Of a stretch of 64,000 bases of DNA, positions 1 to 8,633 are shown one piece after another (position 1 is the stretch's first letter; the number at the start of each line of letters is the position of its first letter). Source of the DNA: JALEFZ01 sp039817415. Its GTDB lineage: Bacteria > Bacteroidota > Bacteroidia > J057. The position numbers were made by a program, and so were the translations under genes. The stretch lies in NCBI GenBank assembly GCA_039817415.1, contig JBCBVV010000001.1, forward strand, positions 310,001-374,000, given 5' to 3'. Under the pieces are notes generated by a model. It made no database searches, was not told where the DNA came from, and saw only the letters and a program-made list of their open reading frames with translations.

Positions 1-1263
1 AAGACCATAAGTCTGGATTTTTTCTTTCCATTCTTCTACATCTCCATTGATGTTAATGGTCAGAACTTTTACCCCTTTCTCCTCAAGCTTATATTTCTCA
101 AAGGCTTCTACTAGTTTGGGTGTAACCTTCTTACAGTGGCTACAATCGTAGTTCCAGAAGTAAATAGCTACCCAATCGGCCTCTATATTATGGAGACGTT
201 TGTACTTCCCGTCCATCCCCATGACCTTGAAGTCCGGAGCGATTCTTCCGGGAAGAGTTGGGCTAATTTTTTCGCAGCGCTCCTTCATTTTATCAATCAG
301 GGAATCTGCCATCCAATGAGCCTGTCCCGAGACGTAATACTTATCTACAATGTGGCAGTAAATGGCTTCGTCGACCATGTACTTTGGCTTGGCAAATTGA
401 TTGAGGAAACGAGCCGTCAGGAATCGAAAGACATCCTCATTATTCTGAAAGTTTTCCAACAAGTAATCGATGCTTTGCATCATCGAATCAGCCAAGTGTC
501 TATAGGAAAGTTTCTCCATGTAGGTAGATACTTTATGATGCATGACGGGCGTCCGAAGCAACCTGGGATCGTTGAAGTCAAAGGTATCAAAGTAATGGGC
601 CTTGTAGTATTTAAAGGCAAATAGCGAATCCAAGAGCTTTCCATTTTCATCCCTAGGAGCGACCGGAATACTGGGGTCTTGGCTGGCGTAGATCATTTTT
701 GTGTAGAAAAAGTCATCGTTTTCCTTCAGAAACTTCTCTCTGTAGGCTTCTACCTGATCCCCAATCTGATTGAGTCTTTCCTGAAGCATCTTTGCTTCCT
801 CTGCTTCGGCGCCATTCTTCAAGCGCGATTGTAGAGAATCTGCCAGAAGGCGCTGATTGGTCATGTAGGTCAAATCGGAATAATAGAGTTCGGCTTCCTT
901 GCTCCCCTTTACCTTCATGTGCTTCACATAATCTCCCTTTTTGGTGCTGAGGGAAAAGTGTTGGTCCGCTCCAATGATTAGCTCGAAATAGTCATTTTCA
1001 GGTGGAAAGAATATGAGGTACATCCCTTCCTCCAGAGGTTCATCTCCTTCAAAGACAAAGGAGCCATTGACTACCTCTACCGTATCATCGATGTATTGGT
1101 TGTCATAATAATAGTGGGCCAATGAAGCCTGAGTTGCGTTGAGTCCTTCAACTGTAATCTCGATCTTGTATCCATCCTTGCCTAAGGATGTGTTTCCAGC
1201 TTCAAGCCCTAAAGGTATCATCAAGATACAGGCCAATACCCAACAAAGTAGATTCCTGTTCAT
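1..1263 (-). CDS. Secreted thioredoxin-like (TlpA/DUF4369-type) protein, 3' end cut by window edge
   Basis: The reading frame is open from an ATG at 1263 leftward to the window edge, giving 421 residues without a stop. It begins with a Sec-type signal peptide ending near LGLEA and has no lipobox cysteine. A beta-rich N-terminal region of DUF4369 type follows, then a helical middle region, then a thioredoxin-like domain with the active-site motif CSHC at residues 374-377 (bases 133-144) inside the context FWNYDCSHCKKVTPKL. It aligns throughout with the neighbour at 1348-2874, so the two are tandem paralogues. Family members act as periplasmic or envelope thiol-disulfide oxidoreductases; the substrate is unknown. 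The C-terminal part, including the cis-proline loop, lies outside the window. Confidence 0.85.
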   Translation of the reverse strand, partial: MNRNLLCWVLACILMIPLGLEAGNTSLGKDGYKIEITVEGLNATQASLAHYYYDNQYIDDTVEVVNGSFVFEGDEPLEEGMYLIFFPPENDYFELIIGADQHFSLSTKKGDYVKHMKVKGSKEAELYYSDLTYMTNQRLLADSLQSRLKNGAEAEEAKMLQERLNQIGDQVEAYREKFLKENDDFFYTKMIYASQDPSIPVAPRDENGKLLDSLFAFKYYKAHYFDTFDFNDPRLLRTPVMHHKVSTYMEKLSYRHLADSMMQSIDYLLENFQNNEDVFRFLTARFLNQFAKPKYMVDEAIYCHIVDKYYVSGQAHWMADSLIDKMKERCEKISPTLPGRIAPDFKVMGMDGKYKRLHNIEADWVAIYFWNYDCSHCKKVTPKLVEAFEKYKLEEKGVKVLTININGDVEEWKEKIQTYGL

Positions 1264-1296
1264 ATGCTTTCACTTGGTGATTTGGTAAATGGGAAA

Positions 1297-1333
1297 CAAA
1301 ACGAGCCATCCCGTGATAGAATGGCTCGTTTTG
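1297..1333 (-). terminator. Hairpin terminator between the two thioredoxin-like genes
   Basis: A perfect 12-base inverted repeat (aaaacgagccat at 1298-1309 and its complement at 1321-1332) encloses an 11-base loop. Read on the minus strand it ends in a T-rich tract just after the stop of the upstream gene at 1348. It should end transcription of that gene, so the paralogue at 1-1263 may need its own promoter or read-through. Confidence 0.75.
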
Positions 1334-1347
1334 TCGTTTTTTAATGC

Positions 1348-2874
1348 TCACTCTTCAATGTCGCTAAAGTCAATTTCCTCCATATCTGCTTCGTCTACAT
1401 CAAATTTCTCTTCAATAGACAAAATCTTCAACAGCTGTGGGACACCAATTTGCTTCCCTTTCACTTTCTTTTCGGTGTCGAGTAAATACATCCTTGGGGT
1501 AGAGATGATGTCGTAGGTTTTGGTGGCTCCTGATCTTCTGTAAATGTCTTCACAGTTGATGATGCCTTCCGCGTTCAAGCCATATTCACCTAATTTCTCT
1601 TTCCATTCTTCTACATCGCCATTGATATTGATGGTCAATATCTTGACCCCTTTGTCGGCAAGCTTATACTTCACAAATGCTTCAGATAGCTTAGGAGTTA
1701 CTTTTTTACAATGGCCACATCCATAATCCCAGAAGTAAATCACAGTCCACTTGGCGTCAATTCGGCTCAAATTCTGCGGTCTTCCTTTGTCATCAACCAC
1801 CGTAAAGGTAGGTGCAGGACGTCCAATGATCGTTGGGCTAAGGGCCGTGGCACGCTCAATCATCTTGTTACGAGTTGAGTCATCCACCCAATAAGCATCC
1901 CCAGACATATAGTATTTCTCAACCATATGGACATAGACTGCGTCCATTCCCATGATTTTATTCTTGGCGTATTTGTTCAAGAAATAAACAACCAGGTACC
2001 GGAATACATCGTCATTTCCTCTCGCTTGATCAATCATATAATCAATAGATTGGATGACAGAATCAGGTATGTTTCTATAGGTTAGCCTATCAATGTAGGT
2101 ATTGACGCGCTGTTGGAAAACGGGGGTTCGTAGCAGACGATCGTCCTGAAAACTAAAGCCATCAAAAAAGTGGGCCTTGTAGTATTTGAAGGCAAAAAGG
2201 GAGTCTAATGGCTTCCCATCAGGCCCTTTGGGGGCTTCGGGAACTTGTGGATCTTTCATAGCTTTGATCACACTGGTGAAGAGGAAATTAGGATTGTCTT
2301 CAACAAACTTTTCACGGTAGGTCTTCACTTCCTGGTTGACACCCTCTATTTGCCCCTTCAGTTCTGCTTCTTTGGGCGCTCCTTTGGCAGCTTTCATTTG
2401 CTCATTCAAAGCTTCTACTTCTTTTCTTTTGGAATCAAGGAAGTTCAAATCCTGGTAGAAAAGTTCATTTTCTTTAGAACCTTTCACTTTCATGTTGGAT
2501 ACAAAATCTGCCCCATCCGTAGTCATTTCGAAGAACTGATCTTTGTCGACCATCACTTCAAAGTATTTGTTATCTGGTGGAAACACGATTAGGTAGATAC
2601 CTTTGTCAAGGCTGGTATCTGCTTGAAAAGCGAAACTACCATTGACAATGTCTACCGTATCTTTGATGTATTGCTTGTCCCCATAATAGTAGGCCAACAT
2701 AGCCGTGGTACCAGTAGGATTGCTAATATTGACTTTGATGTCATATCCTGGTTTTTGGGGTTCTGAAGCTTCAGCCTTGGTCCCTGAAGCGGTTGACGTA
2801 GTGGGTCTGCAGGCAACTACCAATACAGCCCAAAGCAAAACAGAAATAAAGATACCAAGTTGTTTCATATTCAT
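1348..2874 (-). CDS. TlpA-like thioredoxin lipoprotein with N-terminal DUF4369-type domain
   Basis: A 508-residue protein with a lipoprotein signal peptide; the lipobox is VVAC with Cys22. The N-terminal ~100 residues resemble DUF4369 (a beta-sandwich often fused to TlpA domains in Bacteroidota). A lysine- and glutamate-rich helical stretch follows at about 140-200, then a thioredoxin fold with the catalytic motif CGHC at 386-389 and a probable cis-proline at 460 (STPRMY). The acidic C-terminus (EADMEEIDFSDIEE) is unusual for the fold. Family members reduce or isomerise disulfides in the periplasm. The nearly collinear paralogue at 1-1263 has CSHC instead of CGHC and no lipid anchor, which suggests the two copies act in different envelope locations. 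The ATG start is supported by the signal peptide. Confidence 0.88.
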   Translation of the reverse strand: MNMKQLGIFISVLLWAVLVVACRPTTSTASGTKAEASEPQKPGYDIKVNISNPTGTTAMLAYYYGDKQYIKDTVDIVNGSFAFQADTSLDKGIYLIVFPPDNKYFEVMVDKDQFFEMTTDGADFVSNMKVKGSKENELFYQDLNFLDSKRKEVEALNEQMKAAKGAPKEAELKGQIEGVNQEVKTYREKFVEDNPNFLFTSVIKAMKDPQVPEAPKGPDGKPLDSLFAFKYYKAHFFDGFSFQDDRLLRTPVFQQRVNTYIDRLTYRNIPDSVIQSIDYMIDQARGNDDVFRYLVVYFLNKYAKNKIMGMDAVYVHMVEKYYMSGDAYWVDDSTRNKMIERATALSPTIIGRPAPTFTVVDDKGRPQNLSRIDAKWTVIYFWDYGCGHCKKVTPKLSEAFVKYKLADKGVKILTININGDVEEWKEKLGEYGLNAEGIINCEDIYRRSGATKTYDIISTPRMYLLDTEKKVKGKQIGVPQLLKILSIEEKFDVDEADMEEIDFSDIEE

Positions 2875-3063
2875 CTTTCCTAAAATTGTTCGGCTTTATC
2901 CCTCAGGCAGGAGGATTAAAATTACATGCAAAATTCTCGTATTATTCCATGAGAATCAAATGAAGCATTCGCTATTTCCTACGATTCTTCATGCTACCAT
3001 TGATACAAGTAACCTTCAGCTTTCCCTAACTAAAGACTTAGTTTGCGAAAACACAAGTGCTAA

Positions 3064-3390
3064 TCAAGCCAATTTGTCATTGTTCTTGTGTCGGGTTGCA
3101 TCCCTTTTGGTTTTCTTGGCGATATTCTTGTGAAAAGCCTCCTCCAAATTAATTCCAGTTTGGTTGGCTAGACAGATCAATACAAATAACACATCAGCCA
3201 TCTCATCCGCCAGATCAACCTCCTCGTCAGATTTTTTGAAGGACTGATCTCCATACTTACGAGACATGATGCGCGCTACCTCCCCAACTTCTTCCATCAG
3301 GATAGCTGTATTGGTTAATTCTGAAAAATAACGGACTCCGATGCTGTTGATCCATTCATCTACCGTCTTCTGTGCTTCGTTGAGTGTCAT
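3064..3390 (-). CDS. MazG-like nucleotide pyrophosphohydrolase
   Basis: A 108-residue all-alpha protein with the MazG/iMazG metal-binding pattern: EExxE at 33-37 (MEEVGEVAR) and ExxD at 63-66 (DEMADVLFVL). Enzymes of this fold hydrolyse nucleoside triphosphates to monophosphates and pyrophosphate and often act in house-cleaning of aberrant dNTPs. The single short domain places it with the dUTPase-like/iMazG group rather than with double-domain MazG. It is the last gene of a leftward group with only 12 bases separating it from the membrane protein at 3403. Nearness to dtd fits a general quality-control theme, but this is inference. Confidence 0.85.
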   Translation of the reverse strand: MTLNEAQKTVDEWINSIGVRYFSELTNTAILMEEVGEVARIMSRKYGDQSFKKSDEEVDLADEMADVLFVLICLANQTGINLEEAFHKNIAKKTKRDATRHKNNDKLA

Positions 3391-3402
3391 ATCGTTTACG
3401 TA

Positions 3403-4683
3403 TTAGCGAAACCTGGCCAAGAGATCAATTGACCATTCTAGTTGAATAAACAAGACCAAGGCTAAAATGATCCAGAAAATAGCTTTATTTTTTGGCCAAG
3501 CCCTTGATTCGAGTTTTAACATCCCGATTGCCATAAGGGGAAGTAATGGAAAGTGATAAGAAGGATGGGCAAAAGCTAACAAATAGGGCAACATATAAAG
3601 AAGAAGACTAAGGAAAAGCAATCGACTTCCTCTTTGACCTCTTAGCATAAATAGAATGGCACCTATCAAGAGAATCACATACATCGCTGCGTCTATCAGC
3701 AAATAGAGCCACCAAGCTGATCGTTCATTGGCCTTCATACTACCAGCAGTCAGGATGTCGTAGGCCCAAAAGACCCTTGCCCTATTAATTCCCCTTAGCA
3801 TAAAAGTTCCTGGATCTTGAGCAATGTATCCCCATGCTAATTGTCGGTAGGTACTTTCCTGTTCTGGTATGGCTAATGCCCGAATAGAATCCCTTTCTGA
3901 GGTAAAAGATTCAAATTGCTTCAATTCCCTACTTTCATGCGAACCCAGCCACCAGTTTCGATAATGATCTGCCTCGGGATGGTTGCCCAGGTATAGGTTA
4001 TAGGAATTAGCGTCGTTTATTCTGAGCCATCGCCCTGTTTGTTTCCAAGCATATCCCTCCCAAAGGAGAGGCAAAACCATCAGCCCTACCAACCCAAGGA
4101 TCAGGTTCGAGGCGGGTATTTTCTGGTAGATGCCCTTTCCTAACCAAAGTGGAATAAGGGCCCAACTAGCCGGTCTAATCAAGCCCATGAGACCGAGAAG
4201 AAGTCCCATCATGAGCCAGTCAAACTGTGTATTCCTTTTCGATAAATAAAGGAGAAACAACAAACAACAAGCGATGGGAAGTTGGCTCAGAGGAATGACA
4301 GATTGATGGACAAAAGCGGGGAAAACAGCCCAAATCAAATGACCGAGATTGACCTTCCAAGCTGGGAGATATCTTGTACCTGCCAACTGCCATGCCCAGA
4401 TAAACAACCCCCAGATCGTGAGACTAGCCACAACTGCGCCTGTGGATTCGCCCAATAGTCCTACAAAGGGAACAAGCCAGGCAATCAAGGCAGGAGGCCA
4501 GTAAAACTCCAATTCTCCTTTTTCTAGCCAAGATATTGCCTCTTGCACATAAAAGAAGGAATCACCGGTAAGCCAATTGGGATGAAGGACCCACAGGTGG
4601 AGCAAGCGTAGGGTTAAGCCCAATACTATGATTCCCCCTACGGCATAGGAGCTATCCAATCGACGCTTGAGGGCTTCCAACAT
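3403..4683 (-). CDS. Polytopic membrane protein, GT-C (PMT/ArnT-like) glycosyltransferase candidate
   Basis: A 426-residue protein with about ten hydrophobic segments. After the first membrane segment lies a loop with TGDSFFYV, and a second loop has FYWPP; these resemble the acidic catalytic loop and aromatic/proline motif of GT-C enzymes that use polyprenyl-phosphate sugars. Later comes a large extracytoplasmic loop (about 220-300), then three or four further membrane helices. The likely role is transfer of a sugar to lipid or protein at the cell surface, but the donor and acceptor cannot be read from the sequence. It sits between dtd and the MazG-like gene with 9- and 12-base gaps, so it is probably cotranscribed. 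An uncharacterised membrane protein of another kind remains possible. Confidence 0.6.
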   Translation of the reverse strand: MLEALKRRLDSSYAVGGIIVLGLTLRLLHLWVLHPNWLTGDSFFYVQEAISWLEKGELEFYWPPALIAWLVPFVGLLGESTGAVVASLTIWGLFIWAWQLAGTRYLPAWKVNLGHLIWAVFPAFVHQSVIPLSQLPIACCLLFLLYLSKRNTQFDWLMMGLLLGLMGLIRPASWALIPLWLGKGIYQKIPASNLILGLVGLMVLPLLWEGYAWKQTGRWLRINDANSYNLYLGNHPEADHYRNWWLGSHESRELKQFESFTSERDSIRALAIPEQESTYRQLAWGYIAQDPGTFMLRGINRARVFWAYDILTAGSMKANERSAWWLYLLIDAAMYVILLIGAILFMLRGQRGSRLLFLSLLLYMLPYLLAFAHPSYHFPLLPLMAIGMLKLESRAWPKNKAIFWIILALVLFIQLEWSIDLLARFR

Positions 4684-4692
4684 GGGATGGGA

Positions 4693-5148
4693 TTAAAAAT
4701 CAATTTGCTTGGTATCCAAGATGATGGTTACCGGTCCATCATTGAGCAAAGAGACTTTCATCTCCGCTCCAAATTTACCTTCCGCTACCTTACCAGAAAA
4801 CTGCCATCTCAGCTTTTCCAGGAATTGCTGGTACATAGGCAAGGATACATCAGGCTTGGCTGAACGCATAAAAGAGGGCCGATTTCCCTTTCTAGTATCT
4901 GCATACAGGGTAAATTGACTGATTACCTGTATCTGCCCATTGATGTCCTGCACAGAAAGATTCATCTTACCTTCTGCATCGTTGAAGATTCTCAGGTTTA
5001 GTATTTTTTTGATCAATCGGTCCATATCGGCCTCCCCATCCTCATGGGTTACACCAAGAAGTACCATGAGACCTTGTTCAATGTCACCTACTATCTTTCC
5101 GTCTACCTCTACTTTGCTGTAGGCCACACGCTGAATGACTGCACGCAT
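4693..5148 (-). CDS. dtd: D-aminoacyl-tRNA deacylase
   Basis: A 151-residue protein of normal family length that starts MRAVIQRV. It has both DTD signatures: SQFTL at 77-81, which supplies the catalytic Thr-containing loop, and the Gly-cisPro type motif NDGPVT at 136-141 that discriminates chirality. The enzyme removes D-amino acids (and glycine from tRNA-Ala) mischarged onto tRNA in the cytoplasm. It lies downstream of an aminoacyl-tRNA-protein-transferase-like gene, and both use or act on charged tRNA. A possible promoter element TATCTTCG (minus strand, 5173-5180) lies 24 bases before the ATG, so dtd may also be expressed on its own. Confidence 0.97.
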   Translation of the reverse strand: MRAVIQRVAYSKVEVDGKIVGDIEQGLMVLLGVTHEDGEADMDRLIKKILNLRIFNDAEGKMNLSVQDINGQIQVISQFTLYADTRKGNRPSFMRSAKPDVSLPMYQQFLEKLRWQFSGKVAEGKFGAEMKVSLLNDGPVTIILDTKQIDF

Positions 5149-5172
5149 ATCTTAATGTGTTGTTTATAGGAG

Positions 5173-5180
5173 CGAAGATA
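5173..5180 (-). promoter_or_regulatory. Possible Bacteroidota -7 promoter element upstream of dtd
   Basis: On the minus strand the octamer TATCTTCG resembles the TAnnTTTG -7 box with one mismatch and lies 24 bases before the dtd ATG. A T-rich run about 21 bases further upstream could serve as the -33 region. The match is weak and rests on consensus only. Confidence 0.3.
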
Positions 5181-5199
5181 TGGGAAATTGGGCAAGCTT

Positions 5200-6288
5200 C
5201 TAAAAAACAAGCAAACCGGGCTGGGAAGGAAGGGATTTGATGGCTCTTTCTACGAGTCTTCTTGGGTTTTTGTCTTGATAAAGTATCTGTTCTCGGACCA
5301 GTAAGCCTTGTCTAAAGACTTCGCCGCCAAACAGGCCATCAGAAAATTCTGCCTTGACAAAATCTGTATAGTCGCTATTGACTCTCGCCCACGTCAGGTA
5401 GTATTTCCCCTCATCTGGAATATACTCAATGATCAGTTGAAGGTCCTGGTCGAAAATAGACCGTACATCAAGCTGAAGGAAGATTACAGACTTCACAAAT
5501 TCTTCTTCCAGCAAACTAAGGTAGCCAACTGAGAAAAACGGATAAAGAAACTTTTTGTACAAGAGCTTATGTTCTCGCAGGAACTGCTCAATTTGTAGGG
5601 TACGAGAATGTATTTCAGGAAGAATAAACTGCTCGTTAGCCAATTTGTGATAGGGCTTCCAGCGGCCATGCCAATTGTAGTATTGGATATTGCCTATGCG
5701 AAGCTTGTAGTCAAAACCTGGATAGTCCTCTAAGATATATCCTGGATAGTAGTATTTCATTTCATTTGAAATACCAAAGTAAACCTCTAGGATCATGGTA
5801 TAAATCCCAAGGCTATGGGATTCATATTCAGGGTCGTATAGACCTAATAAACTGGCAATACTTTTATTCCCCAAGTCGAAATAACTTACAGCGATAAGTT
5901 TATCACCATCGTATACCCGGATCTCCCTTGTATCAAATAGCTCTTCTGAATCTCCAGCGAATAGGAATTCCTCTAGGGTATCGAAAATAAATCCTTGAAA
6001 TCTATGTTTTTGGAGTTGATACAGCCTTTCGCAAGCCTCGTTTGTTCTGGCTATCCCCATCTCGAAACGGAACTTGCGAGAGTTTTTGTTGTAGAGTTTC
6101 CTGAGGCTTTTTGAGAAGGTAAAGTTTTCAAGTTGGGTGCGGATATTGACAACAGAATGGGCATCTCCATTCAGGCAGAGTACTTGTGCCCGAAAGAGTG
6201 AGGGTCCGCTTCGAAACCATCCTCCAGCTAGATAGCGATCGAGTCTGGAGGGAGAGAGGGCATGTGGAAAATAGTACTCTACCAGCAC
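5200..6288 (-). CDS. Arginyl/leucyl-tRNA-protein transferase-like (Ate/Bpt-type) protein
   Basis: A 362-residue protein whose first ~230 residues follow the Ate/Bpt family: FRSG near the N-terminus, then the GNAT-like C-terminal half with GIARTNEACERLYQ, a conserved SLGIYTMILEVYFG segment and YYPGYILEDYPGFDYK. Characterised relatives transfer Arg, Leu or Glu/Asp-directed residues from aminoacyl-tRNA to protein N-termini to mark them for degradation. The cysteines that bind the cluster or zinc in typical Ate/Bpt proteins (a CxYLP motif and a CxxC just after FRRSG) are absent; the sequence reads RAQVLCLNGDAH there. A further ~130 C-terminal residues have no match I recognise. The start is a GTG at 6288, because an in-frame stop lies shortly upstream. 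Activity is therefore uncertain. Confidence 0.7.
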   Translation of the reverse strand: MLVEYYFPHALSPSRLDRYLAGGWFRSGPSLFRAQVLCLNGDAHSVVNIRTQLENFTFSKSLRKLYNKNSRKFRFEMGIARTNEACERLYQLQKHRFQGFIFDTLEEFLFAGDSEELFDTREIRVYDGDKLIAVSYFDLGNKSIASLLGLYDPEYESHSLGIYTMILEVYFGISNEMKYYYPGYILEDYPGFDYKLRIGNIQYYNWHGRWKPYHKLANEQFILPEIHSRTLQIEQFLREHKLLYKKFLYPFFSVGYLSLLEEEFVKSVIFLQLDVRSIFDQDLQLIIEYIPDEGKYYLTWARVNSDYTDFVKAEFSDGLFGGEVFRQGLLVREQILYQDKNPRRLVERAIKSLPSQPGLLVF

Positions 6289-6363
6289 GATCGTTCTTTT
6301 AAGAAAGGTAACGATTTACCCCTCCTAAACCAAGATCATGAAGATAATAACATATATGTTTCT

Positions 6364-6996
6364 CTATTTATCCTTCTTCAACAAGCTGTCATTCCAGCTC
6401 GAAACATAGGTCCCCTCAAAACCTGTTTCAAGGCTTTTGAGGTATTTTTTTATGGCGTATATACTGGAAGGGAAGGCAATTTCATCGTAGGGGATTTCTT
6501 CAGCTGTATACAAACCTGCCTCAAGTGTTTCTTCGCCAATTTCCCATTCTGGGGATTTCATATTGGCTAGGAAGAAGCAATAGACTTGTGAGATCCTTGG
6601 GATACTGTATATACAATGAAGCCTGACTATTTCTACGTCAATGCCAGCTTCTTCCATGACTTCACGCTTAGCCCCTTCTTCTACAGTCTCTTTGTTTTCT
6701 AAATAGCCGGCTGGAAGGTTCCAATATCCTCTCCTGGGTTCAATAGCCCTTTTGCACAAAAGAATCTTGTCTTCATATACAGGAAGGCAACCAACCACCA
6801 TATTGGGATTGGAGTAATGGATTGTTTGACAATTTCCACATACATATCTGGGTCTATTATCACCTTCTGGAATAACGAAGGCGAGGTCTTTACTCCCACA
6901 ATTGCTACAATAATTCAAATCTGGATGGATTAAATGGCAAACTTCACAGCCTCTGGAATCTTCACCTAAGAAAAGCTGAATAAAATACTTTCCCAA
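6364..6996 (-). CDS. Nudix hydrolase with N-terminal zinc ribbon
   Basis: A 210-residue protein. Two cysteine pairs at 17/20 and 30/33 and a third pair at 53/56 (YVCGNC) form zinc ribbons like those before the catalytic domain of NADH pyrophosphatases. The Nudix box (G-x5-E-x7-REUxEExGU) begins at Gly97 and includes REVMEEAGI at 111-119. The enzyme should hydrolyse a nucleoside diphosphate linked to another moiety, with Mg2+ or Mn2+. The longest supported start is a TTG at 6996: a TGA lies in frame a few codons upstream and the next ATG would delete the zinc ribbon. It heads the leftward group ending at 3064 and is divergent from crtI. Confidence 0.85.
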   Translation of the reverse strand: MGKYFIQLFLGEDSRGCEVCHLIHPDLNYCSNCGSKDLAFVIPEGDNRPRYVCGNCQTIHYSNPNMVVGCLPVYEDKILLCKRAIEPRRGYWNLPAGYLENKETVEEGAKREVMEEAGIDVEIVRLHCIYSIPRISQVYCFFLANMKSPEWEIGEETLEAGLYTAEEIPYDEIAFPSSIYAIKKYLKSLETGFEGTYVSSWNDSLLKKDK

Positions 6997-7127
6997 AAGA
7001 AAGATGCCATAGGAAAAACCAAATCACACATTGTTTGTTTACCAATTTTCAAACATCGCTCAACAAAAATTGTTGATTGTTTAAGAAATTCCTTTCCTTC
7101 GGGAAGTCGAAACAAGTGAAGACCTAC

Positions 7128-8603
7128 ATGAACGCTAAGAAAAAGATCGTTGTAATTGGTTCCGGATTTGCGGGACTCGCCAGTGCAGCCTTATTGGGCA
7201 AAGAAGGCTATGATGTAACCATCGTAGAGAAGAATGACCAGCCTGGAGGAAGAGCCAGACAATGGCAAAAAGATGGGTTCACCTTTGACATGGGACCAAG
7301 TTGGTATTGGATGCCAGATGTATTTGACGAATATTTTGCCTTATTCGGAAAGAAAGTCTCCGACTATTATAATTTGGTGAGGCTCAATCCATCATACAGG
7401 GTATATTTTGGAAAGGACGAAGGCTATGTAGATATCCCTGCTAGCATGGCTGAATTGGAAGATCTCTTCGAATCCATCGAGCCAGGGGCCAAACAAAACC
7501 TCAGAGAATTCCTCAAGCAAGCCGCCTATAAATATGAAGTAGGCATGAGAGATTACGTTTTCCGTCCCTCTCATAATATATTTGAATTCCTCGACCTACG
7601 ATTGATTAGAGAAAGCTTTAGAATTCAAATGTTTAGCTCCATGAGCAAGCATGTCAGAAAGTATTTTTCTAATCCTAAGCTGATCAAAATCCTTGAGTTC
7701 CCTGTACTTTTTCTAGGCGCAACTCCTCAAAATACACCTGCGCTTTATTCGATGATGAACCATGCTGACTTGACCCTCGGAACATGGTTTCCAATGGGCG
7801 GTATGCATGAGATTGTTAAAGCTATGGTCTCCATTGCGGAGGACATGGGGGTAAAAATTGAGCTGAATACCGAAGCCCAGGAAATCATGGTCAAAGATGG
7901 CAAAGCCATTGGAGTCAAGACCTCGCAAGGCGATTTCATGGCGGATATGGTCGTCGCCAATAGCGACTACCGCCATACAGACCAAACTTTGTTGAAGAAT
8001 GGATACAAAAGCTATTCTTCTGATTATTGGGAAAAAAGGACCATGTCTCCATCCAGCTTGCTCTTCTACATGGGCACCAACAAATCCTTCCCACAAATCA
8101 AACACCACAACCTATTCTTTGACGAGGACTTTGACCTTCACGCTGAGGAGATTTACTCCAATCCCAAATGGCCTTCCAAACCATTGTTTTATGTATCTGC
8201 AACCTCTAGAACAGATGAAACAACTGCACCAGAAGGACATGAGAACCTATTCATCCTGATACCCTTGGCACCCGGACTAGAGGATAACGAAGCCCAACGA
8301 GAAAAATACTATCACCTGGTAATGGATCGCTTCGAAGATTTGATTGGTGAGGAAGTAAGGCCCCACGTGGTACTTAAGCGCTCCTATGCCATGAAGGACT
8401 TCGAAAGAGATTACCATTCCTTCAAAGGAAACGCCTATGGACTGGCCAATACACTTTTCCAAACAGCCTTTTTCAAACCCAAACTAAAGGCTAAAAAGGT
8501 AGAGAATCTATTCTACACAGGTCAATTGACTGTTCCTGGTCCAGGTGTTCCACCTTCCTTGATCTCAGGTAGGATTGTCGCCAACGAAATCATGAATGCT
8601 TAA
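7128..8603 (+). CDS. crtI: CrtI-family phytoene desaturase / carotenoid dehydrogenase
   Basis: A 491-residue flavoprotein counted from ATG 7128. The dinucleotide-binding motif GSGFAG is at 11-16, the FAD-clamping RARQW region follows, and the C-terminus has the CrtI hallmark GQLTVPGPGVPPSLISG. CrtI enzymes introduce double bonds into phytoene or related carotenes at the inner membrane, the colour-forming step of carotenoid synthesis. A TTG-started extension to 7077 is possible, but the ATG places the Rossmann fold at the usual distance from the N-terminus. No other carotenoid gene (crtB, crtY) is adjacent, so this may be a stand-alone desaturase or a crtD-type 3,4-desaturase; sequence alone does not decide between them. 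Confidence 0.85.
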   Translation: MNAKKKIVVIGSGFAGLASAALLGKEGYDVTIVEKNDQPGGRARQWQKDGFTFDMGPSWYWMPDVFDEYFALFGKKVSDYYNLVRLNPSYRVYFGKDEGYVDIPASMAELEDLFESIEPGAKQNLREFLKQAAYKYEVGMRDYVFRPSHNIFEFLDLRLIRESFRIQMFSSMSKHVRKYFSNPKLIKILEFPVLFLGATPQNTPALYSMMNHADLTLGTWFPMGGMHEIVKAMVSIAEDMGVKIELNTEAQEIMVKDGKAIGVKTSQGDFMADMVVANSDYRHTDQTLLKNGYKSYSSDYWEKRTMSPSSLLFYMGTNKSFPQIKHHNLFFDEDFDLHAEEIYSNPKWPSKPLFYVSATSRTDETTAPEGHENLFILIPLAPGLEDNEAQREKYYHLVMDRFEDLIGEEVRPHVVLKRSYAMKDFERDYHSFKGNAYGLANTLFQTAFFKPKLKAKKVENLFYTGQLTVPGPGVPPSLISGRIVANEIMNA

Positions 8604-8610
8604 CACTAAA

Positions 8611-8632
8611 GGGCTCGAAAGAGCCCTTTTTT
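8611..8632 (+). terminator. Rho-independent terminator after crtI
   Basis: A GC-rich six-base stem (gggctc / gagccc) with a GAAA tetraloop is followed by six T residues, eight bases after the crtI stop. It lies directly before the end of the convergent GNAT gene. Confidence 0.9.
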
Positions 8633-8633
8633 A

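Noticed and set aside
136..624. Plus-strand 162-residue frame within the thioredoxin-like gene
   Set aside because: It is antisense to a clear gene, has no recognisable motif, and its composition is that of a shadow frame.
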